Assembly (NCBI RefSeq): GCF_003402535.2
Contig: NZ_AP025171.1
Location: 1,674,001-1,738,000, forward strand
Origin: Cupriavidus sp. P-10
GTDB taxonomy: Bacteria > Pseudomonadota > Gammaproteobacteria > Burkholderiales > Burkholderiaceae
DNA: 64,000 bases
Direction of reading: 5' to 3'
This document shows positions 35,396-48,083 of the stretch, in pieces. Numbering within the stretch: position 1 is the first letter of the stretch; every line of letters begins with the position of its first letter. Below the pieces are notes generated by a model. It had not been told where the DNA came from, made no database searches, and worked only from the letters and a program-made list of their open reading frames with translations. Made by a program: the position numbers and the translations under genes.

Positions 35396-36331
35396 TTACT
35401 CCGCGGCCACAGGTTGCGAGAACACGCGGCTGGCGCGCAGGTCCTCGGCCGTGATGGTGGTCAGGGCCCGGTCGTCAATCACCGTGCCGGGATCGTCGAG
35501 CAGGCGCGAGGCATGGCGCAGCCGCGCGCGGTCCAGCGCGTTGCGCACGCTGCGGGCATTGGCGAAATGCGGTTGCGCCATGCGCCGGGCCAGGTAGTCG
35601 GCAAACACGGCCCTGCTCTCGTCGTCGAAGTGGTACTGCATCCCGGCCAGCATCAGGTCGGCGATCTGGCGCAGTTCCTCGAGCTGGTAGTCGGGGAAGT
35701 CGATGTGGTGGGCCACGCGCGACGACATGCCGGGGTTGGACTCGAAGAAGCGGTCCATGCGGTCCTTGTAGCCGGCCAGGATCACCACCAGGTCTTCGCG
35801 GTTGTTCTCCATCACCTGAAGCAGGATCTCGATGGCCTCCTGGCCGTAGTCGCGCTCGTTCTCGGGCCGGTAGAGGTAGTAGGCCTCGTCGATGAAGAGC
35901 ACGCCGCCCATGGCCTTCTTCAGGATCTCCTTGGTCTTGGGCGCGGTATGGCCGATGTACTGGCCGACCAGGTCGTCGCGGGTCACGGCCACCAGGTGGC
36001 CGCGGCGCACATAGCCGAGCTGGTGCAGGATCTGCGCCATGCGCATGGCCACCGTGGTCTTGCCGGTGCCGGGATTGCCGGTGAAACACATATGCAGGCT
36101 GGGCGCGCCCGCGCTGAAGCCGCGCGCGGCGCGCAGCTTGTCCACCAGCAGCAAGGCGGCAATGTCGCGGATGCGCGCTTTCACCGGCTTCAGGCCGATC
36201 AGCTCGCGGTCGAGCTGGGCCAGCAGTTCGGTGATGCCGGCGCTGGCCAGCGTTTCTGCCAGCGACGTGGCCAGCGATCCCGGCAAGGCAGGCGGCGGCT
36301 GCAACTGTGCTGTCGTTTCAGGTGCGGACAT
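35396..36331 (-). CDS. cbbX: RuBisCO activase CbbX (AAA+ ATPase)
   Basis: The 311-residue protein has the AAA+ motifs: Walker A in [20 protein letters not shown] (about residue 80), Walker [21 protein letters not shown], and sensor residues later ([20 protein letters not shown]). CbbX pulls on the C-terminus of red-type (form IC/ID) RuBisCO large subunits to release inhibitory sugar phosphates, and needs RuBP and ATP. It is 144 bases downstream of cbbS, the widest gap within the upstream part of the operon; a processing or attenuation site could lie there. Confidence 0.96.
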   Translation of the reverse strand: MSAPETTAQLQPPPALPGSLATSLAETLASAGITELLAQLDRELIGLKPVKARIRDIAALLLVDKLRAARGFSAGAPSLHMCFTGNPGTGKTTVAMRMAQILHQLGYVRRGHLVAVTRDDLVGQYIGHTAPKTKEILKKAMGGVLFIDEAYYLYRPENERDYGQEAIEILLQVMENNREDLVVILAGYKDRMDRFFESNPGMSSRVAHHIDFPDYQLEELRQIADLMLAGMQYHFDDESRAVFADYLARRMAQPHFANARSVRNALDRARLRHASRLLDDPGTVIDDRALTTITAEDLRASRVFSQPVAAE

Positions 36332-36475
36332 GGCAGGCTCCGTGGGTGCTCATCAAAATCCGGGCGCAGCTTCCCCGGCGCGCTGCCTGGCGGCCGCGCC
36401 CCCAATGGGATTGCACAGGGAAAGGTCGCCGGCGGGCAGCGCGTGGGCGCTACGCGCCGGCTCGATTGCCGCCGC

Positions 36476-36895
36476 TCAGTAGCGGCTGCCTTCGGGCCGC
36501 GCCTGCACGGCGTAGCTCTCGATCGTGTAGCGCATCGTGCGGCCGGGCTCCTCCTGGCGCACCAGGCGGAAGCCGGGCTCGTCGGCGGGCCGGTTGACGA
36601 TGAACGACATCACCACCGACTCCACCGTATGCGTCGAATCGAAGGCCGTGACGCGGATGTAGTGGTTCGGGAAGGTGTTCCGCGCGTTGTTGATTTCCAT
36701 CAGGATGCCGGCGGCATCGCGCAGGTCGAACATCGGCAGGCCGAACATGTCCCAGTACGTGTTGCGCGGATGCGGGTCGTCGGTGTACTCGATGCCGACC
36801 GCCCAGCCCTTGTCCAGGCAGTATTCGAGCTGCCTGGTGATCTGCTCGTCGGTGAGTTCGGGCAGGAAAGAGAAAGTGCCTTGAGTGATGCGCAT
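36476..36895 (-). CDS. cbbS: RuBisCO small subunit, form IC
   Basis: The 139-residue protein reads MRITQGTFSFLPELTDEQIT, then YCLDKGWAVGIEYTDDPHPR, NTYWDMFGLPMFDLRDAAGI, and the long C-terminal extension ending PGFRLVRQEEPGRTMRYTIE, typical of red-type small subunits, which form a beta-barrel at the centre of the hexadecamer. It follows cbbL after 39 bases. Confidence 0.97.
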   Translation of the reverse strand: MRITQGTFSFLPELTDEQITRQLEYCLDKGWAVGIEYTDDPHPRNTYWDMFGLPMFDLRDAAGILMEINNARNTFPNHYIRVTAFDSTHTVESVVMSFIVNRPADEPGFRLVRQEEPGRTMRYTIESYAVQARPEGSRY

Positions 36896-36934
36896 GATGT
36901 CCTCTCGTTCTGTGGGATTCAGGGGCTCAGGGGC

Positions 36935-38546
<1,612 letters not shown>

Positions 38547-39497
38547 ATGTCCTTTCTGCGCGCCCTCACCCTTCGCCAGCTCCAGATCTTCGTCACCGTG
38601 GCCAGGCATGCCAGCTTCGTGCGCGCGGCCGAAGAACTGCACCTAACGCAGCCGGCAGTCTCGATGCAGGTCAAGCAGCTGGAATCCGTGGTGGGGCTGC
38701 CGCTGTTCGAGCGGATCCGGGGCCAGCTCACGCTGACCGAGCCCGGCGACCGGCTGCTGCACCATGCCTCGCGCATCCTTGGCGAGATCAAGGATGCGGA
38801 AGAAGGCCTGCAGGCGGTCAAGGACGTCGAGCAGGGAACGATCACGATCGGGCTGATCAGTACGGCCAAGTACTTCGCGCCCAAGCTGCTGGCGGGTTTT
38901 ACGGCGCTGCACCCCGGCATCGACCTGCGCATCGCCGAGGGCAACCGGGAAACGCTGCTGCAGCTGCTGCAGGACAATGCCATCGACCTGGCATTGATGG
39001 GGCGCCCGCCGCGCGAGCTGGACGCGGTTTCAGAACCGATCGCCGCGCATCCATACGTGCTGGTGGCGTCGCCGCGGCATCCGCTGCGCGCCGAGAAGCG
39101 GTTCGACCTGCAGGAACTGCGTCACGAGACCATCCTGCTGCGTGAACCCGGGTCTGGCACCCGCACGGTGGCGGAGTTCATGTTCCGCGATCACCTGTTC
39201 ACGCCCGCCAAGGTGATTACGCTGGGCAGCAACGAGACCATCAAGCAGGCAGTGATGGCGGGCATGGGGATCAGCCTGCTGTCGCTGCATACGCTGTCGC
39301 TGGAACTGCGTACCGCGGAAATTGCCTTGCTGGACGTGACCGGGACACCGATCGAACGGGTCTGGCATGTGGCACATATGGCGAGCAAGCGGCTGTCGCC
39401 AGCGGGCGAGAGTTGCAGGGCCTACCTGCTCGAGCACACCGCGGAGTTCCTTGGGAAGGAATATGCCGGCCTGCTGCCGGGCCGGCGCGTGGCGTGA
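38547..39497 (+). CDS. cbbR: LysR-type activator of the cbb operon
   Basis: The ATG at 38547 (MSFLRALTLRQLQIFVTVAR) gives 316 residues, close to the known CbbR length; a GTG at 38511 would add 12 unconserved residues. The HTH is HASFVRAAEELHLTQPAVSM near residues 20-40, and a LysR co-inducer domain follows. CbbR activates cbb transcription and senses metabolites such as phosphoenolpyruvate in C. necator. The divergent orientation from cbbL is universal for this gene. Confidence 0.95.
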   Translation: MSFLRALTLRQLQIFVTVARHASFVRAAEELHLTQPAVSMQVKQLESVVGLPLFERIRGQLTLTEPGDRLLHHASRILGEIKDAEEGLQAVKDVEQGTITIGLISTAKYFAPKLLAGFTALHPGIDLRIAEGNRETLLQLLQDNAIDLALMGRPPRELDAVSEPIAAHPYVLVASPRHPLRAEKRFDLQELRHETILLREPGSGTRTVAEFMFRDHLFTPAKVITLGSNETIKQAVMAGMGISLLSLHTLSLELRTAEIALLDVTGTPIERVWHVAHMASKRLSPAGESCRAYLLEHTAEFLGKEYAGLLPGRRVA

Positions 39498-39666
39498 TGA
39501 ACCACTGGCAGGTTCGCCGGGATTTGCCGCCGATCCGGCGGATGTCGACCTTTGTGGCCGACGGGCGCCGCGGAGCGCAAGCGGCTCTTCACGCATGCGG
39601 CCAGAAAAGAGACAGCCCTGCACGTCAGGTCGGCTATCATGCCAATCCCCTCCGAAGTAGCTCCCT

Positions 39667-41346
<1,680 letters not shown>

Positions 41347-41882
41347 AGTTGTGGGACAAAGGGCAGGCGTGAGCTTCGCGGGGGCCGGTGCGGGATCGTC
41401 CGTTGCCAGGACCTTGTCCAATCAAGTTCGCGTGGAACTAGCCCACAACCCATTCGATCTTTGAATGGGAGCTCGCTGAGTTATTCACCAGCCGCTTTGG
41501 TCCGCAGGAGGCGCCCGGCCCCTGGTCCATGGATGCCGACCAGTTCCGGCTGCGCAATGAGCGCCGAAGGCCGGTCATTCTCGCCAGTTTTGCCAGCGCA
41601 ACTTCATCGCCCCCTCCGACAACTGAAAGCGCATTTCACATGGTGGAATTGACGCGACTTTTCCTGCTCCGCCCGTTTTCGTTGCTTGAAAAAGCATTCC
41701 ACATCGCAAAATTTAGCGCCTATCCTATTGAAAAATAAGGAAAAATCAAGTCTTATGTCTTATATAAGACCTTGCCGCAACGCATCAGGAAGGCCCTACA
41801 ATGAGTCCACGCTGCTTGCATCGACACCCGTCGGCAAACTCAACGATTTTTTCAAAACGCGCTTATTTTTTAGGAAATTGAC
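41347..41882. other. Long intergenic region upstream of isocitrate lyase
   Basis: No convincing gene is seen in these 536 bases. An inverted repeat GTTGTGGG (41348-41355) / CCCACAAC (41442-41449) lies near the ABC-F stop codon. From about 41660 the sequence becomes AT-rich and holds the palindromic operator at 41749-41770. The isocitrate lyase start is preceded by taggaaattgac. Confidence 0.6.
41749..41770. promoter_or_regulatory. Palindromic operator upstream of isocitrate lyase
   Basis: GTCTTATATAAGAC (41757-41770) is a perfect 14-bp palindrome and is preceded directly by another half-site, AGTCTTAT (41749-41756). It lies about 110 bases before the isocitrate lyase start in AT-rich sequence. 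The shape resembles GntR-family operators. The cognate regulator is not in this window as far as I can see. Confidence 0.6.
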
Positions 41883-43466
41883 ATGGCCCAGTATCAAGAC
41901 GACATCAAGGCAGTTGCTGGTTTGAAAGAGAACCATGGCAGCGCGTGGAATGCCATCAATCCCGAGTATGCCGCCCGCATGCGTGCCCAGAACAAGTTCA
42001 AGACGGGCCTGGACATCGCCAAGTACACCGCCAAGATCATGCGCGCCGACATGGCCGCCTATGATGCCGACCCGTCGAAGTACACCCAGTCGCTGGGTTG
42101 CTGGCACGGCTTCATCGGCCAGCAGAAAATGATCTCCATCAAGAAGCACTTCAACAGCACCGACCGCCGCTACCTTTACCTGTCCGGCTGGATGGTAGCC
42201 GCGCTGCGCTCCGAGTTCGGCCCGCTGCCGGACCAGTCGATGCACGAAAAAACCTCCGTCAGCGCGCTGATCCGCGAGCTGTACACCTTCCTGCGCCAGG
42301 CCGACGCCCGTGAACTGGGTGGCCTGTTCCGCGAGCTGGACGCCGCCCAGGGCGCTGCTGCCAAGGCCGCCATCCAGGAAAAGATCGACAACCACGTCAC
42401 CCACGTGGTGCCCATCATCGCCGACATCGATGCGGGCTTCGGCAACGCCGAGGCCACCTACCTGCTGGCCAAGCAGTTCATCGAAGCGGGCGCATGCTGC
42501 ATCCAGATCGAGAACCAGGTGTCCGACGAGAAGCAGTGCGGCCACCAGGATGGCAAGGTCACCGTGCCGCACGAGGACTTCCTGGCCAAGGTCCGCGCCA
42601 TCCGCTACGCCTTCCTGGAACTGGGCGTGGACGACGGCGTCATCGTGACCCGTACCGACTCGCTGGGCGCCGGGCTGACCAAGCAGATCGCCGTGACCCA
42701 CACGCCGGGCGACCTGGGCGACCAATACAATTCCTTCCTCGATTGCGACGAAATCTCGGCCGACGCACTGGGCAATGGTGACGTTGTCATCAAGCAGAAC
42801 GGCAAGCTGATGCGTCCCAAGCGCCTGGCCAGCAACCTGTTCCAGTTCCGCGCCGGCACGGGCGAAGCGCGCTGCGTGCTGGACAGCATCACCTCGCTGC
42901 AGAACGGTGCTGACCTGCTGTGGATCGAAACCGAAAAGCCGCATATCGAGCAGATCGCCGGCATGGTCCGCGAGATTCGCAAGGTCATCCCGAACGCCAA
43001 GCTGGTGTACAACAACAGCCCGTCGTTCAACTGGACCCTGAACTTCCGCCAGCAAGCGTATGACGCGATGAAGGCCGCGGGCAAGGATGTGTCGGCCTAT
43101 GATCGCGCCCAGCTGATGAGCGTGGAATACGATCAGACCGAACTGGCGGCCGCCGCCGACGAAAAGATCCGCACCTTCCAGGCCGACGCGGCCCGCGAAG
43201 CCGGTATCTTCCACCACCTGATCACGCTGCCGACGTACCACACCGCCGCACTGTCGACCGACAACCTGGCCAAGGAATACTTCGGCGAGCAAGGCATGCT
43301 GGGTTATGTGGCTGGCGTGCAGCGCAAGGAAATCCGTCAGGGCATCGCCTGCGTCAAGCACCAGAACATGTCCGGCTCGGACATCGGCGACGACCACAAG
43401 GAGTATTTCAGCGGCGAAGCGGCCCTGAAGGCGGCGGGTAAAGACAACACCATGAACCAGTTCTGA
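41883..43466 (+). CDS. aceA: Isocitrate lyase
   Basis: The 527-residue protein belongs to the longer isocitrate lyase subfamily of proteobacteria. Key blocks are SLGCWHGFIGQQKMISIKKH, IIADIDAGFGNAEATYLLAK (metal-binding Asp), the catalytic motif DEKQCGHQDGKVTVPHEDFL with the active cysteine at about residue 219 (KQCGH instead of KKCGH, which is normal for this subfamily), and LVYNNSPSFNWTLNF. It cleaves isocitrate to glyoxylate and succinate for growth on acetate or other C2 sources. It is monocistronic, ending at a strong terminator. Confidence 0.96.
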   Translation: MAQYQDDIKAVAGLKENHGSAWNAINPEYAARMRAQNKFKTGLDIAKYTAKIMRADMAAYDADPSKYTQSLGCWHGFIGQQKMISIKKHFNSTDRRYLYLSGWMVAALRSEFGPLPDQSMHEKTSVSALIRELYTFLRQADARELGGLFRELDAAQGAAAKAAIQEKIDNHVTHVVPIIADIDAGFGNAEATYLLAKQFIEAGACCIQIENQVSDEKQCGHQDGKVTVPHEDFLAKVRAIRYAFLELGVDDGVIVTRTDSLGAGLTKQIAVTHTPGDLGDQYNSFLDCDEISADALGNGDVVIKQNGKLMRPKRLASNLFQFRAGTGEARCVLDSITSLQNGADLLWIETEKPHIEQIAGMVREIRKVIPNAKLVYNNSPSFNWTLNFRQQAYDAMKAAGKDVSAYDRAQLMSVEYDQTELAAAADEKIRTFQADAAREAGIFHHLITLPTYHTAALSTDNLAKEYFGEQGMLGYVAGVQRKEIRQGIACVKHQNMSGSDIGDDHKEYFSGEAALKAAGKDNTMNQF

Positions 43467-43488
43467 TACCAGTAGTACACCTGGGCAA

Positions 43489-43519
43489 AACGCCAACCCA
43501 TACGGGTTGGCGTTTTTTT
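43489..43519 (+). terminator. Rho-independent terminator of isocitrate lyase
   Basis: An 11-bp perfect stem AACGCCAACCC / GGGTTGGCGTT with a 4-base loop is followed by a run of seven T within 23 bases of the aceA stop codon. It is the clearest intrinsic terminator in the window. Confidence 0.93.
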
Positions 43520-43841
43520 ATCCGGCACTTTGCAGCAGATGTGCGGCGACACACGTGTACACAAAGGAGCAAAAGGCAAAACACATGACGACATCTGATG
43601 ACCCTCATGGCAAGATCACACTGCCGCTGGCCAGGTGTAACGAGCAGGCGCTAAAACACGGCAAATTCAATGCTGGATGAAAATACAGCCAATGAGAGCA
43701 AAGACGATGCAGGATCAACTGCTTGCATGCTCGGAATCTGCACGTGTCAGAGCGCATCCTCCGTGTCAGGGCGCGTTACACATCGCCGCATGACACGTTA
43801 GGCCTCACAAACAGCACCGACCCCAACCGAAGGACCGAACG
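43520..43841. other. Intergenic region before the YCII-domain gene
   Basis: This gap of about 320 bases has lower GC than its neighbours. It contains two related words, gtgtcagagcgc and gtgtcagggcgc (about 43743-43775), and a 31-codon ORF starting at 43585 behind aaaggag. Neither is convincing enough to call as a gene. Confidence 0.4.
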
Positions 43842-44183
43842 ATGACGAAATACCTTGTCTCCTTTCCTGCAAGGGCGATGGAAGTCTCCGCCGAGGACTT
43901 TGCCGCCGTGGGCGAAGCTGCGCACGAGGTCATCCGCGAGGCGAAGGCTGCTGGCGTGTACGTGTTCGGTGGTGGTATCAACGAGGATGTCGCACCACTC
44001 ATGGTCGCCTCAGACGGCACGGTCACAAACGAAACCTATCCCGAGACGAAGGAGTTCGACGGCGGCTTCTGTGTCCTGGAACTCCCGTCGCGCGAAGCCG
44101 CCATCCTGTGGGCTGCAAAGATCGCCAAAGCTTGCCGCTGCTCGCAGGAACTCCGCGAGTTTGGGTATGACCCCGAGAGCTGA
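43842..44183 (+). CDS. YCII-related domain protein
   Basis: The 113-residue product, starting MTKYLVSFPARAMEVSAEDF, has the YCII/DGPF-type ferredoxin-like fold: AAGVYVFGGGINEDVAPLMV, TETYPETKEFDGGFCVLELP (written here ETYPETKEFDGGFCVLELP) and SREAAILWAAKIAKACRC. Related proteins sit beside ECF sigma factors or act as small hydrolases or stress proteins, but no role is established. It stands alone and a short hairpin (GAGGGAA/TTCCCTC at 44226-44242) follows its stop codon. Confidence 0.75.
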   Translation: MTKYLVSFPARAMEVSAEDFAAVGEAAHEVIREAKAAGVYVFGGGINEDVAPLMVASDGTVTNETYPETKEFDGGFCVLELPSREAAILWAAKIAKACRCSQELREFGYDPES

Positions 44184-44286
44184 CGGGTTGTGGAGTGGGT
44201 CGAAAGCCTGACACTACCGCTGCATGAGGGAAAGCTTCCCTCCATGTCAGGATGGTTGTCGCTCCCCCGACTGCGTCTCCAGCACG

Positions 44287-46410
44287 TCATGACACGCGGT
44301 CATCAATCCCTGGCGTCGCCGCAGACCCGTCTTCGCGCAGCCAGACGATGAACTCCGCGCCCTGCCCCACCGTGCTTTCCACGGTAATGCGGCCACCATA
44401 GCGCTCCACCAGCGCATAGCTGATGGACAGGCCGAGGCCGGTCCCCATCTGCTTCCTGGTGGTGAAAAACGGATTGAACAGATTGGGCAGGTCTTCCTCG
44501 CGGATGCCGCGGCCCGTGTCGCGCACATGCAGCGTCACGCCGTGCCCTTCCCAGTCGCGCGTGGCCAGCGTAAGGTTGCCACCCTCCGGCATGGCATGGA
44601 TGGCATTGGTCAGCAGGTTGACGATGACCTGCTGCAGTTCGCTGCGGCTGATGCGCACGCGGCGTGTGGCCAGGCAGGCCAGTTCGACCCGGATGGCCGC
44701 GTCCTTCAGCATGTGCCGGACCAGGTCCACGCAGCCGGCCGCGACCTCGCCCACATCCAGGCGCTCGGTATTGCCGGCGTATGCCTCTGGCCGGACAAAC
44801 TGCAGCAGCCGGTTGGTCAGCAGGTAGATGCGTCGCACCTGCTCATCGATCAGCCGCAATTCATGCCGGACCGGCTCCGCAGCCGGACCGAGAATATCGC
44901 GGGCCACGTCCAGGTTACCCTGGATCACCGCAATCGGATTGTTGATCTCATGTGCCACGCCTGCCGTAAGCTGCCCCGCGAGCGCAAGCTTTTCCGATGT
45001 AATCAGCTGCTGCCGGGTCGCGCGAAGCACTGCGTTCGCATCCTCAAGCTCGCGGGTGCGCTCGGCGACCTTGCGATCCAGCGAGTCCGCCCAGTCCCTG
45101 AGCGCGGCATTGCGCTGCTGCAGGTCCGACAGCAACTGGTCAAACTGTCCGGCGAGCTGGCCCAGTTCATCCTCGCTGCCCACCGGACCCACGCGCGCAG
45201 AGGCATCGCCGGCCTGGAGCGCGCGCATGGTGCCGACCATCTTCGTCATCGGCATGAATACGCGACGGGCCCATAGCAGCGAGAACAGCGCGCCCGCCAC
45301 CGCCAGCAAGATGAACAGGCCCACCAGCATGCCCAGCGCAAGGTCCTTGGCCTGGCTCACCGGCCGCGCCAGGTAGCCTACGTAGAGCATGCCGATGCGC
45401 CTGCCGCCGCTGTCCGCGATGGGCTCGTAGGCGCTCATGTAGCGGTCGTTGACCACGAAGGCCAGGTCCAGCCATTTCTCGCCGCGCAGCAGCACCTTGT
45501 CGCGCACCTCGCGCGAGACGCGCGTGCCCAGCGCGCGTTCGCCATGGAACAGCCGCACATTGGTGGCGATGCGGGTATCGTCCAGGAACAGCGTCGCGGT
45601 GCCCTGGCTGCCGCGCGGCAGGGATTCCGGCTGGTAGACCAGCGCGTTGATGGTGTCGATAAAGCCAAGGTTGTTGTTCAGCAGCGTGCCGCCGTGCAGG
45701 ATCGCCACCAGCTCGCCTGCTGCGTTGAACACCGGCGCCGCGGCATGCACCACCATGCCGCGGGTTTCCAGCGTCCTGTCGGTCGGCGCGGCATTGGGCG
45801 TGGCGCGCAGCGCCACCTGGGCGCGGCGGGCAAGATCGCCGGACACCGCGGCCAGCTGCGCGGCCGACCAGGCATCGGTGGCGGCGTCGGCGCGGCCGGC
45901 CGCCGCGCTGGATACCACGCGCCACCCGGCCTGGCTGGTCCCGGAAGCGTCGGCCGGCGCGGCGCTAAGCACCCGGCCTTGTGGGAAGCCTTGCGGGAAG
46001 CCTTGCGGGAAGCCTTGTGGGAAGCCTTGCGGGTCGAGCAGTTGCAGGAAATCCAGCCCGTGCGCGCGCCGCGCCTCGTCCAGGACGGCGGCCATGGCAC
46101 TGCCCCGCTCAGCTCCATCTTCCAGCCCTTCGACCAGCGCGTGCGACCTGGCCTCTTGCAGGACGCGGTCTTTCACCCCATCGACCATATGCTCGAAGTA
46201 CTCATGAGCAACGAGCAGGTCGCTGTTGACCTTGTACGCCAGCAGGGCCTGGAACACGCGGTCGCCCCACAACGCCATCAGCAGCAGCAGCGCCACCAGC
46301 GCCACCAGCAAGGGCGCGACCACGATCGACACCAGCTTGGCGCGCAGCGAGGCGCGATAGCGGCGCAGCAGCGCTGAGGGCGTCAAGCGCGCAGGCCCCA
46401 CTGCAGGCAT
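44287..46410 (-). CDS. Membrane sensor histidine kinase (Cache-HAMP-HisKA)
   Basis: The 707-residue kinase has an N-terminal membrane helix (IVVAPLLVALVALLLLMALW, residues 30-49), a periplasmic Cache-type domain to about 355, a second helix (MLVGLFILLAVAGALFSLLW, 361-380), a HAMP linker, a HisKA H-box AGVAHEINNPIAVIQ with His487, and an HATPase domain (VNLLTNAIHAMPEGG, DTGRGIREEDLPNLFNPFFT, GTGLGLSISYALVERYG). The conserved NNPIAVIQGNL type is that of DctB/NtrB-like kinases. Residues 127-145 hold the repeat GFPQ four times. The start lies inside the 3' end of the regulator gene, so the pair is coupled. The sensed compound is probably a small acid. Confidence 0.92.
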   Translation of the reverse strand: MPAVGPARLTPSALLRRYRASLRAKLVSIVVAPLLVALVALLLLMALWGDRVFQALLAYKVNSDLLVAHEYFEHMVDGVKDRVLQEARSHALVEGLEDGAERGSAMAAVLDEARRAHGLDFLQLLDPQGFPQGFPQGFPQGFPQGRVLSAAPADASGTSQAGWRVVSSAAAGRADAATDAWSAAQLAAVSGDLARRAQVALRATPNAAPTDRTLETRGMVVHAAAPVFNAAGELVAILHGGTLLNNNLGFIDTINALVYQPESLPRGSQGTATLFLDDTRIATNVRLFHGERALGTRVSREVRDKVLLRGEKWLDLAFVVNDRYMSAYEPIADSGGRRIGMLYVGYLARPVSQAKDLALGMLVGLFILLAVAGALFSLLWARRVFMPMTKMVGTMRALQAGDASARVGPVGSEDELGQLAGQFDQLLSDLQQRNAALRDWADSLDRKVAERTRELEDANAVLRATRQQLITSEKLALAGQLTAGVAHEINNPIAVIQGNLDVARDILGPAAEPVRHELRLIDEQVRRIYLLTNRLLQFVRPEAYAGNTERLDVGEVAAGCVDLVRHMLKDAAIRVELACLATRRVRISRSELQQVIVNLLTNAIHAMPEGGNLTLATRDWEGHGVTLHVRDTGRGIREEDLPNLFNPFFTTRKQMGTGLGLSISYALVERYGGRITVESTVGQGAEFIVWLREDGSAATPGIDDRVS
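45977..46034. repeat. 12-bp tandem repeat in the sensor domain
   Basis: The unit ccttg(c/t)gggaag is present four times plus a partial fifth and encodes the GFPQ repeat of the kinase's periplasmic domain. Unit length is a multiple of three, so changes in copy number would keep the reading frame and alter the length of a loop. Confidence 0.9.
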
Positions 46411-47789
46411 TTGCGATCCAGCGTGCGGCGCGAGATGCCGAGCCGCCGGGCCGCTTCCACGCGGTTGCCACCCTCCGCCGCCAGCACCTGCAGGATGTGC
46501 CGGCGCTCGACGGATTCCAGCAGCGTGGCGTCGTCGGCGGGCGTCACGGAAGCTGCGCCATGCGTCTGCGGTGCAGCGGCGTCTCCGCTCTCGGCGGCGT
46601 GGGCCAGCAGTTCGACCGGGTACTCGCCCAGTATCAGCGCCCGCTCCACCAGGTTGCGCAGCTCGCGCGCATTGCCCGGCCAGTCATAGCCCTTGAGCAG
46701 GCACACCAGCGACGGCGACAGCGGCACCGGCGGCAGCCCCAGTTGCGCCGACAGCTGCTCCGAGAAATGCTCGGCCAGCGGCACCACGTCTTCCGGCCGC
46801 GTGCGCAGCGGCGGGATGGACACGCCGACCACGTCGAGCCGGTAAAACAGGTCCTGGCGGAAGCGCCCGGCGGCGACCTCGTTGGCCAGGTTGCGGTTGC
46901 AGGCGGCAACGATGCGCACGTCCACCGCGATCTCGCGTTCGGTGCCGAGCGGGCGGATGCGCCGGTCTTCGATGACCCGCAGCAGCTTGGCCTGCATCGC
47001 CAGCGGCAGTTCCGAGATCTCGTCCAGGAACAGCGTGCCGCCGTCGGCATAGAGGAACAGGCCGTGGCGCGCGCCGGCCGCGCCGGTGAACGCGCCCCTG
47101 GCGTGGCCGAACAGTTCGCTTTCGATGATCTCGGGCGCCATCGCGCCGCAGTTCAGCGGCACGAACTGCCCCTGGCGTCCGCTGAGCCGGTGCAACTCGC
47201 GCGCCACCACTTCCTTGCCAGTGCCGGATTCGCCCGTGACCAGCACCGTGGACGGCATCGGCGCGACCCGCGCGACCAGCGCCATCACCTTCTTCATGGC
47301 TTCCGAATCGCCGATGAAGTCCTTGTGGATGGTGTACTTGTCCAGCTCGCGGCGCAGCAGGTAGTTTTCCCGCGCGAGCCGGGCCTGGTTGAAGCAGCGC
47401 CGGATGGCGTTGAGCACCTGGTCGACGCGGAAGGGCTTGACGATGAAGTCCGCCGCGCCGGAGCGCAAGGCGGCAATGGCCGTGTCCATGTCGGCGAAGG
47501 CGGTCATCAGGATGACGTCGGCGGGATTGCCGGCCGCGCGCAGTGCCTGGAGCCATTCCATGCCACTGGCACCGGGCAGTGCCACGTCCAGCAGGATCAG
47601 GTCCACATGGCGCTGCTCCAGCAGCGCGGCGCCCGCTTCGGCGCTGTCGGCCGTGAGCACGCTGCCCACCTTGGCTTCCAGCGCCCGTGACAGGAACGAA
47701 CGCATGCCGGGCTCGTCGTCCACCACCAGGATCGTGCGGCGCTGCCAGTTGTCGGCTTCGGCGGCGTTGCTTTGTCGTTCGCTCATCAC
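46383..47789 (-). CDS. Sigma54-dependent response regulator (NtrC/DctD type)
   Basis: The 468-residue protein has a receiver domain ([20 protein letters not shown], phosphorylated Asp near residue 68 in [13 protein letters not shown], Lys118), a AAA+ domain with Walker [17 protein letters not shown] (186-193), the sigma54-contact motif GAFTGA (232-237), Walker [18 protein letters not shown], and a C-terminal Fis-type HTH ([38 protein letters not shown]). It would activate a -24/-12 promoter when phosphorylated by the adjacent kinase. Such a promoter lies in front of the divergent transporter gene at 48084. Confidence 0.95.
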   Translation of the reverse strand: MMSERQSNAAEADNWQRRTILVVDDEPGMRSFLSRALEAKVGSVLTADSAEAGAALLEQRHVDLILLDVALPGASGMEWLQALRAAGNPADVILMTAFADMDTAIAALRSGAADFIVKPFRVDQVLNAIRRCFNQARLARENYLLRRELDKYTIHKDFIGDSEAMKKVMALVARVAPMPSTVLVTGESGTGKEVVARELHRLSGRQGQFVPLNCGAMAPEIIESELFGHARGAFTGAAGARHGLFLYADGGTLFLDEISELPLAMQAKLLRVIEDRRIRPLGTEREIAVDVRIVAACNRNLANEVAAGRFRQDLFYRLDVVGVSIPPLRTRPEDVVPLAEHFSEQLSAQLGLPPVPLSPSLVCLLKGYDWPGNARELRNLVERALILGEYPVELLAHAAESGDAAAPQTHGAASVTPADDATLLESVERRHILQVLAAEGGNRVEAARRLGISRRTLDRKCLQWGLRA

Positions 47790-47889
47790 TTTGGCTGTTG
47801 CGGGGGCAGTAGGAGAGTCTAGCGACTGTGCTCGATCCGCCTGTATTGGGGTTAAACCGACCCAGCCGCGCGCTGCGGCCGCCGCGGAT

Positions 47890-47932
47890 GGACATTTTGA
47901 CCCGCCCGCGGGGTCCGCGTCCGGACATTTTG
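47890..47932. promoter_or_regulatory. Twin upstream activator sites for the OFA transporter promoter
   Basis: GGACATTTTG occurs at 47890-47899 and again at 47923-47932, 33 bp apart (about three helical turns) on the same strand. They are located 66-110 bases upstream of the -24 element, the normal distance for sigma54 enhancer sites. The adjacent response regulator is the natural candidate to bind them. Confidence 0.65.
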
Positions 47933-47998
47933 TCTATCGGCCAGCCCTTCAGGCAGGCCACACACCGCAACCCATTGACGGCAAACGGCATCCGCCAT

Positions 47999-48013
47999 CG
48001 GCACAGCTCTTGC
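47999..48013 (+). promoter_or_regulatory. Sigma54 (-24/-12) promoter
   Basis: CGGCAC, five bases, TTGC matches the consensus TGGCAC-N5-TTGC with one mismatch outside the invariant GG and GC. The start point would be near 48025, about 60 bases before the transporter gene's ATG. Confidence 0.75.
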
Positions 48014-48083
48014 TGAACGACGCGCTCCAGCCCTGCGCACCCGCGCAACAAGAGGCTGCCACTTCCAGGTAGGAGACAACTAC

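Noticed and set aside
41461..41925. Short plus-strand ORFs upstream of isocitrate lyase
   Set aside because: No ribosome sites, no homology and overlapping frames; the region looks regulatory.
43585..43680. 31-codon ORF behind aaaggag after the aceA terminator
   Set aside because: The ribosome site is good but the peptide has no recognisable feature and the codons are not GC3-biased, so it stays below the reporting level.
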